Under the pieces are notes generated by a model. It ran no database searches, was not told the origin of the DNA, and was given only the letters and a program-made list of their open reading frames with translations. 41,297 nt of DNA from Acetobacteraceae bacterium (GTDB lineage: Bacteria; Pseudomonadota; Alphaproteobacteria; Acetobacterales; Acetobacteraceae): assembly GCA_020848935.1 (NCBI GenBank), contig JADLHF010000011.1:1-41297 (forward strand). The letters are read 5' to 3'. The translations under genes were made by a program, and so were the position numbers. The first letter of the stretch is position 1, and the number at the start of each line of letters is the position of its first letter. Shown one piece after another: positions 10,187 to 20,803 of this stretch.

Positions 10187-10886
10187 CCTCGGCGATCGCG
10201 GCCTCGGCGGCGGCGGGGTCGTTGCCCTTGGCGACGATGGCGACGCCGTTGCCGCTGGGGCGGTAATACGGGTAGCTGCCGAGGTCGAGCGTGGGGTAGC
10301 GGGCCTGGATGTCCTTCAGCCCCAGGGCGATGACGCCTTCGGCCAGGCGCAGGGCATGGACGCTGCGCGCGATGATCGGCGGGCCGCCGGCCAGGGTGGG
10401 GGCGAGGTGGCGGAACATCGACTGCATGATGCGCGGCACGCCGGCCATGACGTGGACGTTGCCGATGGTGAAGCCGGGGGCCACGGAAATCTCGTTGTCG
10501 ATCAGCGTGGCGCCGCGCGGCATGGTGGCCATGCGCTGGCGGGCGGCATTGAAGTCGCCGGTCCTGTAGGTGGCCTCCATCCGCGCCCAGGCGACGGGAT
10601 GCGGCTCCCACGGCACGCCGAAGGCGGCGGCGATGCACTCGCTGGTGATGTCGTCATGGGTGGGGCCGATGCCGCCGGTGGTGAAGACGTGGTCGAAGCG
10701 GGCGCGGCACTCGTTGACGGTGGCGATGATGGTCTCGGCCACGTCGGGGATGACGCGGACCTCGCGCAGCGGAATGCCGATCTCGCCGAGGCCGAGGGCG
10801 AGGAAGCGGATGTTGGCGTCCTGGGTGCGGCCCGAGAGGACCTCGTTGCCGATCACCAGGAGGCAGGCGGTGGGGTTGTCGGGCAT
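10125..10886 (-). CDS. CinA-type molybdopterin-binding domain protein
   Basis: A 253-residue stand-alone MoCF-biosynthesis-type domain (COG1058), the N-terminal half of CinA proteins. Motifs: LLVIGNEVLSGRTQDANIRF at the N-terminus and FTTGGIGPTHDDITSECIA, the GGxGPT(H)DD nucleotide-binding loop, near residue 70. In related CinA proteins this half hydrolyses ADP-ribose or NAD-derived compounds; that activity is not certain here. The PncC-like amidase half is absent, which is usual for this subfamily. The frame extends upstream to 10976, but those 30 residues are translation of an AT-rich repeat, so ATG at 10884-10886 is the better start. The 3' end overlaps the convergent membrane-protein gene. 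Confidence 0.88.
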   Translation of the reverse strand: MPDNPTACLLVIGNEVLSGRTQDANIRFLALGLGEIGIPLREVRVIPDVAETIIATVNECRARFDHVFTTGGIGPTHDDITSECIAAAFGVPWEPHPVAWARMEATYRTGDFNAARQRMATMPRGATLIDNEISVAPGFTIGNVHVMAGVPRIMQSMFRHLAPTLAGGPPIIARSVHALRLAEGVIALGLKDIQARYPTLDLGSYPYYRPSGNGVAIVAKGNDPAAAEAAIAEVTALMIECGVTPIQGEPPEA

Positions 10887-10930
10887 GGTGGTCACCGGGG
10901 GCAAGAGGGAGGAGGCAAGCAAGCGAGCAG

Positions 10931-10976
10931 GATCTTCTTTTTCTGAAGGAAAAGAAGCAAAAAGACGTTCATTCAT
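10931..10976. repeat. AT-rich hairpin unit, single copy
   Basis: The stem CTTCTTTTT with its pairing arm lies at 10934-10957, followed by the CAAAAAGACGTTCATTCAT tail. It sits between the stop of the GNAT-Nudix gene and the start of the CinA-type gene (both minus). In that transcript the unit reads in the reverse orientation, tail first. Confidence 0.8.
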
Positions 10977-11000
10977 CAGATGATTTCTGGTTCTTTCTGC

Positions 11001-11999
11001 CTACAGGAAGTCCCGCAGCATCGGGACCAGGGGGCGGTCGGCGGCGGGCATAGGATACTCCGCCAGCCGGTCCTTGTGCACCCAGGCCAGCGCCTGGCCT
11101 TCCTGTCCGGTGGCGGTGCCGCTCCAGCGGCGGCAGACATAGAGCGGCATCAGCAGGTGGAAACGCTCGTAGCTGTGCGAGGTGAAGAACAGCGGGGCGA
11201 GGCAGGCGGCGGTGACGTCGATGCCGAGCTCCTCGCGCAGTTCGCGGATCAGGGCGGCCTCCGGCGTCTCGTTCGCGTTGAGCTTGCCGCCGGGGAATTC
11301 CCACAACCCGGCCATCTTCTTGCCCTCCGGCCGGCGGGCCAGAAGGACGCGGCCGTCGAGATCGACCAGGGCGCAGGCGGCCACCAGCAGGATGGGCTTC
11401 TCCGCGCCCTCCTCACGCTCCGGCGCGGCGTGGCCGAACAGGTCTTCGCGCGTGGCCTCGAAGCGCAGGACCTTGTGTTCGCCGCCGCGGGCCTGGAATG
11501 CCTCCACCCCCTCGCCGACATGGCGGAAGCCGATGCGGCGCAGCACGGCAATGGAGCCGGGATTGTCGGTGGCGACGGTGGCCTCCAGCCGTTCGAGGTC
11601 GAGATTGGCCAGGCCCCAGCGGGCAAGGCGGCCGGCGGCCTCGCTGGCCACGCCGTGGCCCCAGAAACGGCGGCCGACCCAATAGCCCAGCCTGGCGGTG
11701 CGGGCGGCGGCGTCGATGCGCAGGCCGGCGCCGCCGATGACAACGTCGCGGTCGGCCTCCTGGCCGGTGATGGCGACGTGGTAGGCGCGGCCCTCGGCGA
11801 TGGAGGCGCGGGTGGAGGCGATCCACTCCTCGGCAAGCTGGCGGGAATAGGGGAACGGAACCGCGGCCAGGGTGCGGCAAACCTCCCAGTCGTTGATCAG
11901 GCGATGCAGCTCGGCGGCATCGTCGGCGTGGAACGGGCGCAAGGTCAGGCGCTCGGTGGTGAGCGGGATGAAATCCGACGGGGCAAGAGCGTCGGTCAT
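11001..11999 (-). CDS. Fused GNAT acetyltransferase / Nudix (MutT-type) hydrolase
   Basis: A 332-residue two-domain protein. Residues 10-175 are a RimJ/RimL-like GNAT domain (LTTERLTLRPFHADDAAEL; YWVGRRFWGHGVASEAAGRL, the acetyl-CoA loop; RIGFRHVGEG). Residues 195-325 are a Nudix domain with a complete box: G-x5-E-x7-REL-REE-LGI in FPGGKLNANETPEAALIREL and the residues after it. The Nudix part resembles MutT, which removes 8-oxo-dGTP from the nucleotide pool. The GNAT substrate is unknown, but RimJ-like enzymes acetylate protein N-termini. No stop or restart separates the domains, so it is a true fusion. The ATG at 11997-11999 begins MTDALAPSDFIPLTTERLTL; the frame continues upstream only through repeat sequence and a shadow of the next gene. 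Confidence 0.9.
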   Translation of the reverse strand: MTDALAPSDFIPLTTERLTLRPFHADDAAELHRLINDWEVCRTLAAVPFPYSRQLAEEWIASTRASIAEGRAYHVAITGQEADRDVVIGGAGLRIDAAARTARLGYWVGRRFWGHGVASEAAGRLARWGLANLDLERLEATVATDNPGSIAVLRRIGFRHVGEGVEAFQARGGEHKVLRFEATREDLFGHAAPEREEGAEKPILLVAACALVDLDGRVLLARRPEGKKMAGLWEFPGGKLNANETPEAALIRELREELGIDVTAACLAPLFFTSHSYERFHLLMPLYVCRRWSGTATGQEGQALAWVHKDRLAEYPMPAADRPLVPMLRDFL

Positions 12000-12097
12000 G
12001 TGGCGGCCGAATGCGGCATGAAGAAGGAAGTGCCGAAATGTGGCGCCCGGCGCAAGGGGGAGGGGAAGGAAGGGAAGGTCAAGGCAAGGGGAAGGAA

Positions 12098-12140
12098 GCG
12101 GTTCTTTTTTGGAAAAAAGAACCAAAAAACTTTTCAATAT
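12098..12140. repeat. AT-rich hairpin unit, single copy
   Basis: Eleven-bp perfect stem GGTTCTTTTTT/AAAAAAGAACC at 12100-12123 with a 2-nt loop, then an AAAAAACTTTTCAATAT tail. It is the GTTC/GAAC variant of the family. It lies just after the stop of the hypothetical gene at 12181 (minus) and about 100 nt before the GNAT-Nudix start. The rest of 12000-12180 shows nothing else recognisable. Confidence 0.8.
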
Positions 12141-12180
12141 CAGATAAGACGGATTGCGGAACGATTCGCGTGTCGGCGGG

Positions 12181-12783
12181 TCAGGGGGTGGTGGCGGCGA
12201 ATTTCGGCATTCGGCCGGGGCGGTAGCGGCGGATCTGGGCCGGGGTGTACTTGCCGTGGCGCGGGGCGGTGGGCGTTTCGCCGGGGGGCGGCCTGGACGC
12301 GTGGGGCTGGGGCGCTTGGGGCTGGGGTGCTTGCGGCTGGGGCCGGATGGGCAGGGCCAGCATTGCGGGCGGGGTGAGGCCGAGCATCCGGCACAGCGGG
12401 CGCAGGATGCGGCCGGCCTGCGGGGCGGCGGCGAGGAAATCGGCAAGGTCGGGGCGGGCCAGGAAATGCTGGAGCTGGCTGGCATGGCCGGCGGCCTGGT
12501 ATCCGACCGCCGCGACAAGCCAGGCGCGGCCGGTGGGGAAATGGGGCTTTTCGCGCTTCGTGCCGGGCCGGCCAGCCCGGGAGGGGCGGGGGCGGGGCAA
12601 GGCGCCGGCCTGCCAACGGTCGAACAGGCGCTGGAACCGCTGCGCGGCCCGGCCAATGCGGGCCCAGGCCAGCATGAACAGGTCGGCGCGCGTGCGATCG
12701 CGGCCGAGATGCGCGCCAATCGCGGCGCGCAGCCCGGTCAGGATATTGGCGAAGAGGGTGGCGAGTGATGACATTGCCGTCAT
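12181..12783 (-). CDS. Conserved-looking hypothetical protein
   Basis: A 200-residue protein I cannot assign. The N-terminal 60 residues look helical (ANILTGLRAAIGAHLGRDR, AWARIGRAAQRFQRLFDRW). A basic linker follows, then another helical segment (GYQAAGHASQLQHFLARPD, LADFLAAAPQAGRILRPL), and a Pro/Gln-rich low-complexity tail with a PQAPQPQAPQP repeat. Codon use and base composition match the neighbours, and the frame is open for 603 nt, which supports a real gene. No signal peptide or membrane helix is evident, so it is probably cytoplasmic. The start could be 12783 or the ATG nine nt further in; neither has a clear ribosome-binding site. Confidence 0.65.
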   Translation of the reverse strand: MTAMSSLATLFANILTGLRAAIGAHLGRDRTRADLFMLAWARIGRAAQRFQRLFDRWQAGALPRPRPSRAGRPGTKREKPHFPTGRAWLVAAVGYQAAGHASQLQHFLARPDLADFLAAAPQAGRILRPLCRMLGLTPPAMLALPIRPQPQAPQPQAPQPHASRPPPGETPTAPRHGKYTPAQIRRYRPGRMPKFAATTP

Positions 12784-12904
12784 TCTACATAACGAAAAAA
12801 CCGCGCCAAGGGGAATCGGCGGATGGGGCGGCAGGCGGGGCGGCTTGCGGGACGGCCTGCCGCATCCGTGCCGGGAGCATTATTTCCATTCATGTGGCCA
12901 GAAT

Positions 12905-12919
12905 TTAACGGTCCATTAA
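12905..12919 (+). promoter_or_regulatory. CtrA-box-like site TTAA-N7-TTAA
   Basis: TTAA at 12905-12908 and TTAA at 12916-12919 are separated by exactly 7 nt, which is the consensus for the alphaproteobacterial cell-cycle regulator CtrA. The site stands in a short AT-rich intergenic segment about 60 nt before the start of the small membrane protein gene at 12981 and 120 nt from the divergent gene at 12783. Binding is inferred only from the motif. Confidence 0.45.
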
Positions 12920-12980
12920 CGAGTTTATTTCTTGTTGATGCCCTTATTGCGCAGGACGGGCTCTCCTGGAGATTGCGGCA

Positions 12981-13193
12981 ATGTCGCTCTTTGGCACGCA
13001 GCTTTTGCGTTACGGCGGACCGACCCCATTGCCGTTCGGGCAGGGGGAGTGGCGGTGGCGGCCGGACTCGGCGATCACGGAACTCGATGGCCAGGACGAG
13101 CTGGCGCCGGCGCAGGGGATCCTGCTGTCAATGCTGATCGGCATTGTCATCTGGGGCAATGTGGCGGTTGGCGGCTATTTTCTGCTGGGCTGA
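12981..13193 (+). CDS. Small single-pass membrane protein, unknown
   Basis: A 70-residue protein with a polar N-terminal half (MSLFGTQLLRYGGPTPLPFG, then Trp- and Asp-rich sequence) and one C-terminal membrane helix (ILLSMLIGIVIWGNVAVGGY). GGAG at 12968-12971 stands 9 nt before the ATG. I do not recognise the family. Gene status rests on the ribosome-binding site, the clean hydrophobic helix, the dedicated intergenic region with a CtrA-like box, and a paired hairpin repeat beginning about 90 nt after its stop. Confidence 0.6.
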   Translation: MSLFGTQLLRYGGPTPLPFGQGEWRWRPDSAITELDGQDELAPAQGILLSMLIGIVIWGNVAVGGYFLLG

Positions 13194-13279
13194 GGCTTCA
13201 CCCGGCACGCGCGGGCCGGCGCGGCGGGGACGGGAATTCCGGCTTCGTCCCGGCTTGGCGCGAAGAGGAATTCAAGAAG

Positions 13280-13408
13280 AAAGAAGTTCTTTTTTATAAA
13301 AAAGAACCAAAAAATTTCATTCTCTCGCCTGTGGCGCATGGCGGTGCCACGCAATGGATCATGAATGAAGTTTTTTTGCTTCTTTTTGTTCACAAAAAGA
13401 AGAGTCTT
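13280..13408. repeat. Facing pair of AT-rich hairpin units
   Basis: Unit 1 has its stem at 13286-13307 (GTTCTTTTTT/AAAAAAGAAC) with tail to 13320. Unit 2 is inverted: tail ATGAATGAAGTTTTTTT from 13361 and stem at 13379-13402. The 40-nt spacer holds a GTGGC/GCCAC hairpin. The pair lies between two convergent genes (13193 and 13428), where it could stop transcription from both sides. Confidence 0.8.
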
Positions 13409-13427
13409 GTTCCTGCCTTCACCTGCC

Positions 13428-13916
13428 CTATGACTGCGGTTGCAGATCCTTGACCATTTCCAGCGCATAGCTCCGATATCCCGCGCGGCGATAGGCGCGT
13501 TCGGCGCCGGTGTTGCCGTGGACGACGCCCAGCGTGATGCGGGGCACGCCGCGGGCGATGGCGCGGCGTTCGGCTTCGGCCATCAGGGCGGCGCCGATCC
13601 CCTGGCCGCGCAGGGCGGCGCGGACGAAGAGGTCGGCGACGTGGGCGTGGTGGCGCAGTTCTTCGCGGATGAAGGGGCCCATGCGTTCGAAGGTGAGCAC
13701 GAGGTGGCCGACGACGGCGCCGTTGAGTTCGGCGACCAGGACGGTGCCGCCGGTGTCGGCGGCGCGCTGGATCAGGCGGTCCATGGCGGCGGTGGCGCCG
13801 GCGCGGGTCCATTGCCGGTCGCCCAGCAACTGGTTCTCGAACAGGTTCAGGCCTTGTTCCTGTTCGTCCAGAGCGACCCGGTCGGCGTCGGTGGCGGGGC
13901 GGATGACGAGCGGCAT
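13428..13916 (-). CDS. GNAT family N-acetyltransferase
   Basis: A 162-residue single-domain acetyltransferase. The acetyl-CoA binding motif is clear: HVADLFVRAALRGQGIGAAL (the V-x-x-x-x-R-G-x-G-I/A signature) near residue 93, followed by ITLGVVHGNTGAERAYRRAG, the typical last helix and beta-bulge. The N-terminus (MPLVIRPATDADRVALDEQE) is the standard GNAT opening. The substrate cannot be read from the sequence. Its ATG overlaps the argJ stop by one base (TGATG), so translation is coupled to argJ and both belong to one minus-strand operon. It is followed by a paired hairpin repeat, the likely end of the transcript. Confidence 0.88.
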   Translation of the reverse strand: MPLVIRPATDADRVALDEQEQGLNLFENQLLGDRQWTRAGATAAMDRLIQRAADTGGTVLVAELNGAVVGHLVLTFERMGPFIREELRHHAHVADLFVRAALRGQGIGAALMAEAERRAIARGVPRITLGVVHGNTGAERAYRRAGYRSYALEMVKDLQPQS

Positions 13917-15151
13917 CAGCTTCGGTAGCTGCCGTTGATGTCGATGTAGCCGTGGGTGAGGTCGCAGGTCCAGACGGTGGCCTTGCCGCGGCCGAGGCCC
14001 ATGTCGATGGCGATATCGACTTCGCGGCCCTTCATGTGGGCGACGACGGGGGTTTCGTCGTAGCCGGGGATGACGGCGCCGTCTTTCGCCATCCAGGTGC
14101 CGCCGACGCCGATGCTGAGGCGGTCGCGGTCGGCGGGTTCGCCGGCCTTGCCGACGGCCATGACGATGCGGCCCCAGTTGGCGTCCTCGCCGGCGATGGC
14201 GGTCTTGACCAGGGGGGAGTTGGCGACCGCCATGCCGATGCGCTTGGCGGACTTGGCGTTCACCGCGCCGGTGACGTCGATGCGGATGAGTTTCTGCGCA
14301 CCCTCGCCGTCGCGGGTGACCATCAGGGCGAGGTCGAGCAGGACTTCGTTCAGGGCGCGGGCGAAATCCTTCAGCATCTTCGGCGCGTCCTCGGCGGTGA
14401 CGCGGGGGTGTTTGGTGGCGCCGGTGGCGAAGACCATCACGGTGTCGGAGGTGGAGGTGTCGCTGTCCACCGTGGTGCAGTTGAAGCTGGTGGCCACGCC
14501 CTTGGACAGGATGGGCTGGAGCAGGTCGGCGGGGATCTTGGCGTCGGTGAAGATGAAGCAGAGCATCGTCGCCATGTCCGGCGCGATCATGCCGCTGCCC
14601 TTGGCGATGCCGTTGATGCGGATTTCGGTGCCGCCGATGGTGGCGGTGCGGGTGGAGCCCTTGGGGAAGGTGTCGGTGGTCATGATGCCGCGGGCGGCGG
14701 CTTCCCAGCCATCGGGGGAGAGGGATTCGTGCAGCTTGGGCAGGGCGGCGGTGAGCCTGGCGTGCGGCAGGACTTCGCCGATGACGCCGGTGGAGGCGAG
14801 GAAGACCTGTTTGGCGGGGCAGCCGACCAGCTTGGCGGCGGCGGCGGCGGAGGCCTTGGTGGTCTCGACGCCCGCCTTGCCGGTGAAGACGTTGGCGTTG
14901 CCGGCGTTGATCACCACGGCGCGGGCCTTTCCGCCCTTCATGGCGTCGCGGCACCAGTCGATCGGGGCGCCGGGGCATTTGCTGGAGGTGAAGACGGCGG
15001 CGAGGGTGGTGCCGGGGTCCATCTCGGCCATCACCAGGTCGGTGCGCCCGGTGGTGTAGCGGATGCCGGCGACGGCGGCGCCGAGGCGGACGCCGGGGAG
15101 CGGCGGCAGGGCGGGGAGGGGGAGGGCGAGGGGCGAGGGGGCGATGGCCAT
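13916..15151 (-). CDS. argJ: Bifunctional glutamate N-acetyltransferase / ornithine acetyltransferase
   Basis: ArgJ recycles the acetyl group in arginine biosynthesis, moving it from N-acetylornithine to glutamate; some forms also use acetyl-CoA. The 411-residue length is normal. The self-cleavage site is intact: KGSGMIAPDMATML, in which Thr195 becomes the N-terminal nucleophile of the beta chain. Other conserved parts are SSKCPGAPIDWCRDA, VINAGNANVFTG and NWGRIVMAVGKAGE, and the C-terminus is GYIDINGSYRS. The chosen start (ATG at 15149-15151) has AGGAG a few nt upstream; the frame extends to 15235 only through a palindrome repeat. It is coupled to the downstream GNAT gene by TGATG. The upstream PpiC gene is separated by the GC-rich repeat cluster. 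Confidence 0.96.
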   Translation of the reverse strand: MAIAPSPLALPLPALPPLPGVRLGAAVAGIRYTTGRTDLVMAEMDPGTTLAAVFTSSKCPGAPIDWCRDAMKGGKARAVVINAGNANVFTGKAGVETTKASAAAAAKLVGCPAKQVFLASTGVIGEVLPHARLTAALPKLHESLSPDGWEAAARGIMTTDTFPKGSTRTATIGGTEIRINGIAKGSGMIAPDMATMLCFIFTDAKIPADLLQPILSKGVATSFNCTTVDSDTSTSDTVMVFATGATKHPRVTAEDAPKMLKDFARALNEVLLDLALMVTRDGEGAQKLIRIDVTGAVNAKSAKRIGMAVANSPLVKTAIAGEDANWGRIVMAVGKAGEPADRDRLSIGVGGTWMAKDGAVIPGYDETPVVAHMKGREVDIAIDMGLGRGKATVWTCDLTHGYIDINGSYRS

Positions 15152-15187
15152 TCGGAATCTCCTGGGGGCGTCGGATTCAGGCAAGGT

Positions 15188-15286
15188 GAGGGCTCTGCCC
15201 TCAACCCGCTGGGGGCAGCGGCCCCCAGACCCCATGAATGGGGGTCTGGGGCCCTCGGCCCCAGCGGGTCCAGGGCGGAGCCCTGG
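15188..15286. repeat. GC-rich modular palindrome cluster (copy 3)
   Basis: Five palindromes in a row: 15188-15202, 15209-15228, 15229-15245, 15246-15264 and 15270-15286. The first three match the order and near-identical sequence of 353-411, including the ACCCCATGAATGGGGGT module. It fills the gap between the PpiC stop and the argJ start, both on the minus strand. Confidence 0.8.
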
Positions 15287-15290
15287 CCTT

Positions 15291-16226
15291 CTATCGCTTT
15301 GGCGGCGCCGGCGGCGGCTCGGCGGAGTCGGTGGCTTTGCGCGCCGAGCCGTCCATGTTGAATTTTTCCACGGTGAGGCCGGTGCGGGCTTCGGCGAGGA
15401 GTTTTTCCACGCCTTCCTGGATGATCTTGGCGCGCAGGCCTTCGTAGGATTCCTCGAAGGTTGGCGGGGGGGCGCTGCGGCGGGCTTCGACGCGGATGAC
15501 GTGCCAGCCGAACTGCGACTTGACCGGGGTTTCGCTGACCTGGCCGGGCTTGAGGGCGAAGGCGGCGGCGGCGAATTCGGGCACCATGTCGCCTTTCTTG
15601 AAGAAGCCGAGGTCGCCGTCGCCGGAGGCTTTGTCGGTGCTGCGGGCTTTCGCGATGGTCGCGAAGTCGGCGCCTTTCCTGAGTTCGGCGGTGACGGTTT
15701 TGGCTTCGGCTTCGGTGGCGAGCAGGATGTGGCGGGCGTGGACCTCCTCCTCGCCGGGTTTGCCGGCGATGTCGCGGGCGTAGCGGGCGCGCAGCTCGGG
15801 TTCGCCGACCAGGGGGCCGACGTCGCGGCTGATCAGGGCGGTTTGCAGGGCCTGGTCCTGGGCGCGGGCCATCTGGCGGGCGACGGCGGGCTCCTTGTCC
15901 ATGCCGCGGCGGCGGGCGAGATCGACGATGGCGGCGCGGTCGATGAGCTGGTCGCGCAGCAGCGGGAAGAGCATGGTGGGCGGCATGGCGCGCATTTCGG
16001 CGGGCAGGGACTGGGCGGCGTCGGCGACGTCGCTGAGGCGGATTTCGGTGGTGTTGACGCGGGCGATCACCGGGTCGGGGGCGGGGGTGGAGGCGGGCGG
16101 GGCGGCGGGCGGGGTTTGGGCGTGCGCCGGCAGGGGGGCGGCGAGGGGGGTGGCGAGGGCGGCGGCCAGCGCCAGGGCGCCGAGCAGGCGGGTCGGCACG
16201 CAAGGCAAGGGGCCGGATTGCGGCAT
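15291..16226 (-). CDS. Exported PpiC-type peptidyl-prolyl isomerase
   Basis: A parvulin-family foldase that would help fold exported proteins in the periplasm. The 311-residue product has a signal peptide (MPQSGPLPCVPTRLLGALAL..., likely cut after AHA near residue 36), an N-terminal helical SurA/PrsA-like region, and a parvulin domain at about 175-265. The domain motifs are HARHILLATEAEAKTV, DFATIAKARSTDKASGDGDL, GFFKKGDMVPEF and SQFGWHVIRVE. The ATG at 16224-16226 is the one that places the signal peptide at the N-terminus; the upstream extension to 16454 runs back over secA and is not real. It diverges from secA, and pairing of a foldase with the export motor makes functional sense, although co-regulation is only inferred. 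Confidence 0.9.
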   Translation of the reverse strand: MPQSGPLPCVPTRLLGALALAAALATPLAAPLPAHAQTPPAAPPASTPAPDPVIARVNTTEIRLSDVADAAQSLPAEMRAMPPTMLFPLLRDQLIDRAAIVDLARRRGMDKEPAVARQMARAQDQALQTALISRDVGPLVGEPELRARYARDIAGKPGEEEVHARHILLATEAEAKTVTAELRKGADFATIAKARSTDKASGDGDLGFFKKGDMVPEFAAAAFALKPGQVSETPVKSQFGWHVIRVEARRSAPPPTFEESYEGLRAKIIQEGVEKLLAEARTGLTVEKFNMDGSARKATDSAEPPPAPPKR

Positions 16227-16413
16227 GGCAGGGATTCCCAACTTGATGGCGCGATCATGGCCGAAGCGGCGAATCCCGACAAGCAAGCCGGGTGGGGCAT
16301 GGCGGGGTGTCTTGGCGCGGTCGTTGACCCGGCCCTTTCCCGGTCCTATCTGACCGGCTTGGCTGTTCGGCATTTGCCGGCCGGCTGCTGATGCCTGTCC
16401 CGAAAGGGTATTC

Positions 16414-19131
<2,718 letters not shown>

Positions 19132-19315
19132 GTGCGGCTGCCTGCGCCTTTGTTGCCGGTGATGTGATCCGGCCGCACGCGGGCGGGTTCGGCAATCATT
19201 CGTTCACTGTTTGACGCCAGATTGGCCGCGAGGCGCCGTCGCCTGGGTGTGGGGTCCGCCCCGCCCCGAAGGCCTCGGCACCCGGCGATGCGGTATGGCG
19301 GAGGATGTGACGGAT

Positions 19316-20746
19316 ATGACGGTGTCGCTTGAGTTCAATGGCACGCAGGTGGCGACGAATCCGTCGCGGTACAATGCGAGCGTCAATACCGGGAGCGTTG
19401 TCTCGGTTACCTTCAGCGATGGTGCGCGGATCGCGATCACCAATTTCGATGACAAGGAAGCGCAGGATCCCGTCTACGGCGTTCCGGCTGCGAGCAGTGG
19501 CGTGGAAATCGCCAATCTGTATATGTACGGGATGAACATGCTCGATAGTGGCGCGACATTCAGGGTGTATGATTATTCGAGCGGCAGCCTTGGAACGTTG
19601 CTGTATACGTTTTCCAGCGACTGGGATAGCGATGCAACCATCCAATTCCGTTATGACACCTCGGGCAAGACAATCTCCATCCTTACTTCAAGCGACGCGC
19701 ATTATCCTGCCACGGACGGGTCGATCACCGGCTTCTCGGGGTCGCAGGTGATGTCGGGGCCGGTGTGCTTCCTGCGCGGCACGCGGATTTTGACCGATCG
19801 TGGCGAGATCGCGGTGGAGGCGCTGCGGGCGGGGGATCGGGTGGCGACGCGGTTCGGCGGGTTGCAGGCGGTGAAGTGGATCGGCACGCAGTGTTTCGAG
19901 GGGCGTTTTGCCGGGCGTGGCGGCACGCCGGTGTGCATCAAGGCCGGCGCGATCGGGCCGAACCGGCCGCACAGCGATCTGTGGGTCAGCCCGGGCCACG
20001 CGGTGCTGGTGGGCGAGCTTCTGGTGCATGCCGGGGCGCTGGTGAACGGGGCGACCATCACCCAGCCGCCCTGCGCGGGGGAGATCGCCTATTTCCACCT
20101 GGAGCTGGCGGCGCATGACTGCGTGCTGGCCGAGGGGATGTGGGCGGAGAGCTATTTCGAGGACCACAACCGCGACGATTTCCACAATGCCGCCAGTTTC
20201 CACGCCGCCTTCCCCGGCCAGGCGGCGCGGCGCGAGGCGACCTGCCTGCCGATCGTCACTGCGGATGACCCGCGCGTGCCGGCGATGCGCGCGGCATTGG
20301 TGCCGCCGGCGGTGGCGGAACCGCAGGCGGCGGACGCGGATATCCATTTCGTGATCGACGGACGCCGGGTGGAGGCGGCCAGCCATGGCAACGCGGCCTG
20401 GCAGGTGCAGGTGCCGGCGGGGGCCAGCGAGCTGCGGCTGCGCAGCCTGGCCACGCGGCCCAGCGTGGCGGGCGGCTCCGGCGACGACCGGGCGCTGGGG
20501 GTGCTGCTGTGGTCGATCGAGGCGGCCGGCGAGGACGAGACGCGGATCATCCCGGTTGACCATCCCGGGCTGGGGGTGGGGCTGCATGCTGTGGAGCGCC
20601 GCGACGGGCAGACCTGGCGCTGGACGGACGGCGACGCGGCAATACCCGTTGGCTTGCTGGGCGTGACCGCCGCACCGGTGTCGGTCACCGTGCGCGGCTA
20701 CCACCCGAAGCTGGATCGCGGCGCGGCGGTGCGGGACGCGGCGTGA
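19316..20746 (+). CDS. Hint-domain (Hedgehog/intein-like) protein
   Basis: The 476-residue product has an N-terminal beta-rich region of about 140 residues (TVSLEFNGTQVATNPSRYN), then a Hint domain beginning at CFLRGTRILTDRGEIAVEAL. A cysteine sits at the splice-junction-like position and WVSPGHAVLVGELLVHAG follows as the block containing the catalytic His. The remainder is a further beta-rich region. Proteins of this kind are numerous in Acetobacteraceae, often large secreted or surface proteins; whether they self-process is not established. It is not an intein inserted in a host protein, because no conserved extein flanks it. GGAGGA at 19300-19305 is 10 nt before ATG 19316; ATG 19295 is an alternative start. 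The N-terminal 450 nt use less biased codons than the Hint part, hinting at different origins. Confidence 0.82.
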   Translation: MTVSLEFNGTQVATNPSRYNASVNTGSVVSVTFSDGARIAITNFDDKEAQDPVYGVPAASSGVEIANLYMYGMNMLDSGATFRVYDYSSGSLGTLLYTFSSDWDSDATIQFRYDTSGKTISILTSSDAHYPATDGSITGFSGSQVMSGPVCFLRGTRILTDRGEIAVEALRAGDRVATRFGGLQAVKWIGTQCFEGRFAGRGGTPVCIKAGAIGPNRPHSDLWVSPGHAVLVGELLVHAGALVNGATITQPPCAGEIAYFHLELAAHDCVLAEGMWAESYFEDHNRDDFHNAASFHAAFPGQAARREATCLPIVTADDPRVPAMRAALVPPAVAEPQAADADIHFVIDGRRVEAASHGNAAWQVQVPAGASELRLRSLATRPSVAGGSGDDRALGVLLWSIEAAGEDETRIIPVDHPGLGVGLHAVERRDGQTWRWTDGDAAIPVGLLGVTAAPVSVTVRGYHPKLDRGAAVRDAA

Positions 20747-20803
20747 TGGATTGACTCCGGCCGCGGCGCGCGCTCCGCTTGGGGCAGCACCGGGAGCAAC
20801 GCC

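Noticed and set aside
10887-10976. N-terminal extension of the CinA-type protein (MNERLFASFPSEKED)
   Set aside because: It is translation of the hairpin repeat; almost the same peptide appears from a repeat copy on the minus strand at 21.9-22.0 kb.
13280-13408. Possible CRISPR array from repeated AT-rich units
   Set aside because: The units are dispersed, inverted in pairs, internally palindromic, have no regular spacers, and there are no cas genes.
19751-20200. Hint domain taken as an intein or homing endonuclease insertion
   Set aside because: There is no host protein split around it and no endonuclease motif; the architecture is the free-standing Hint protein type.
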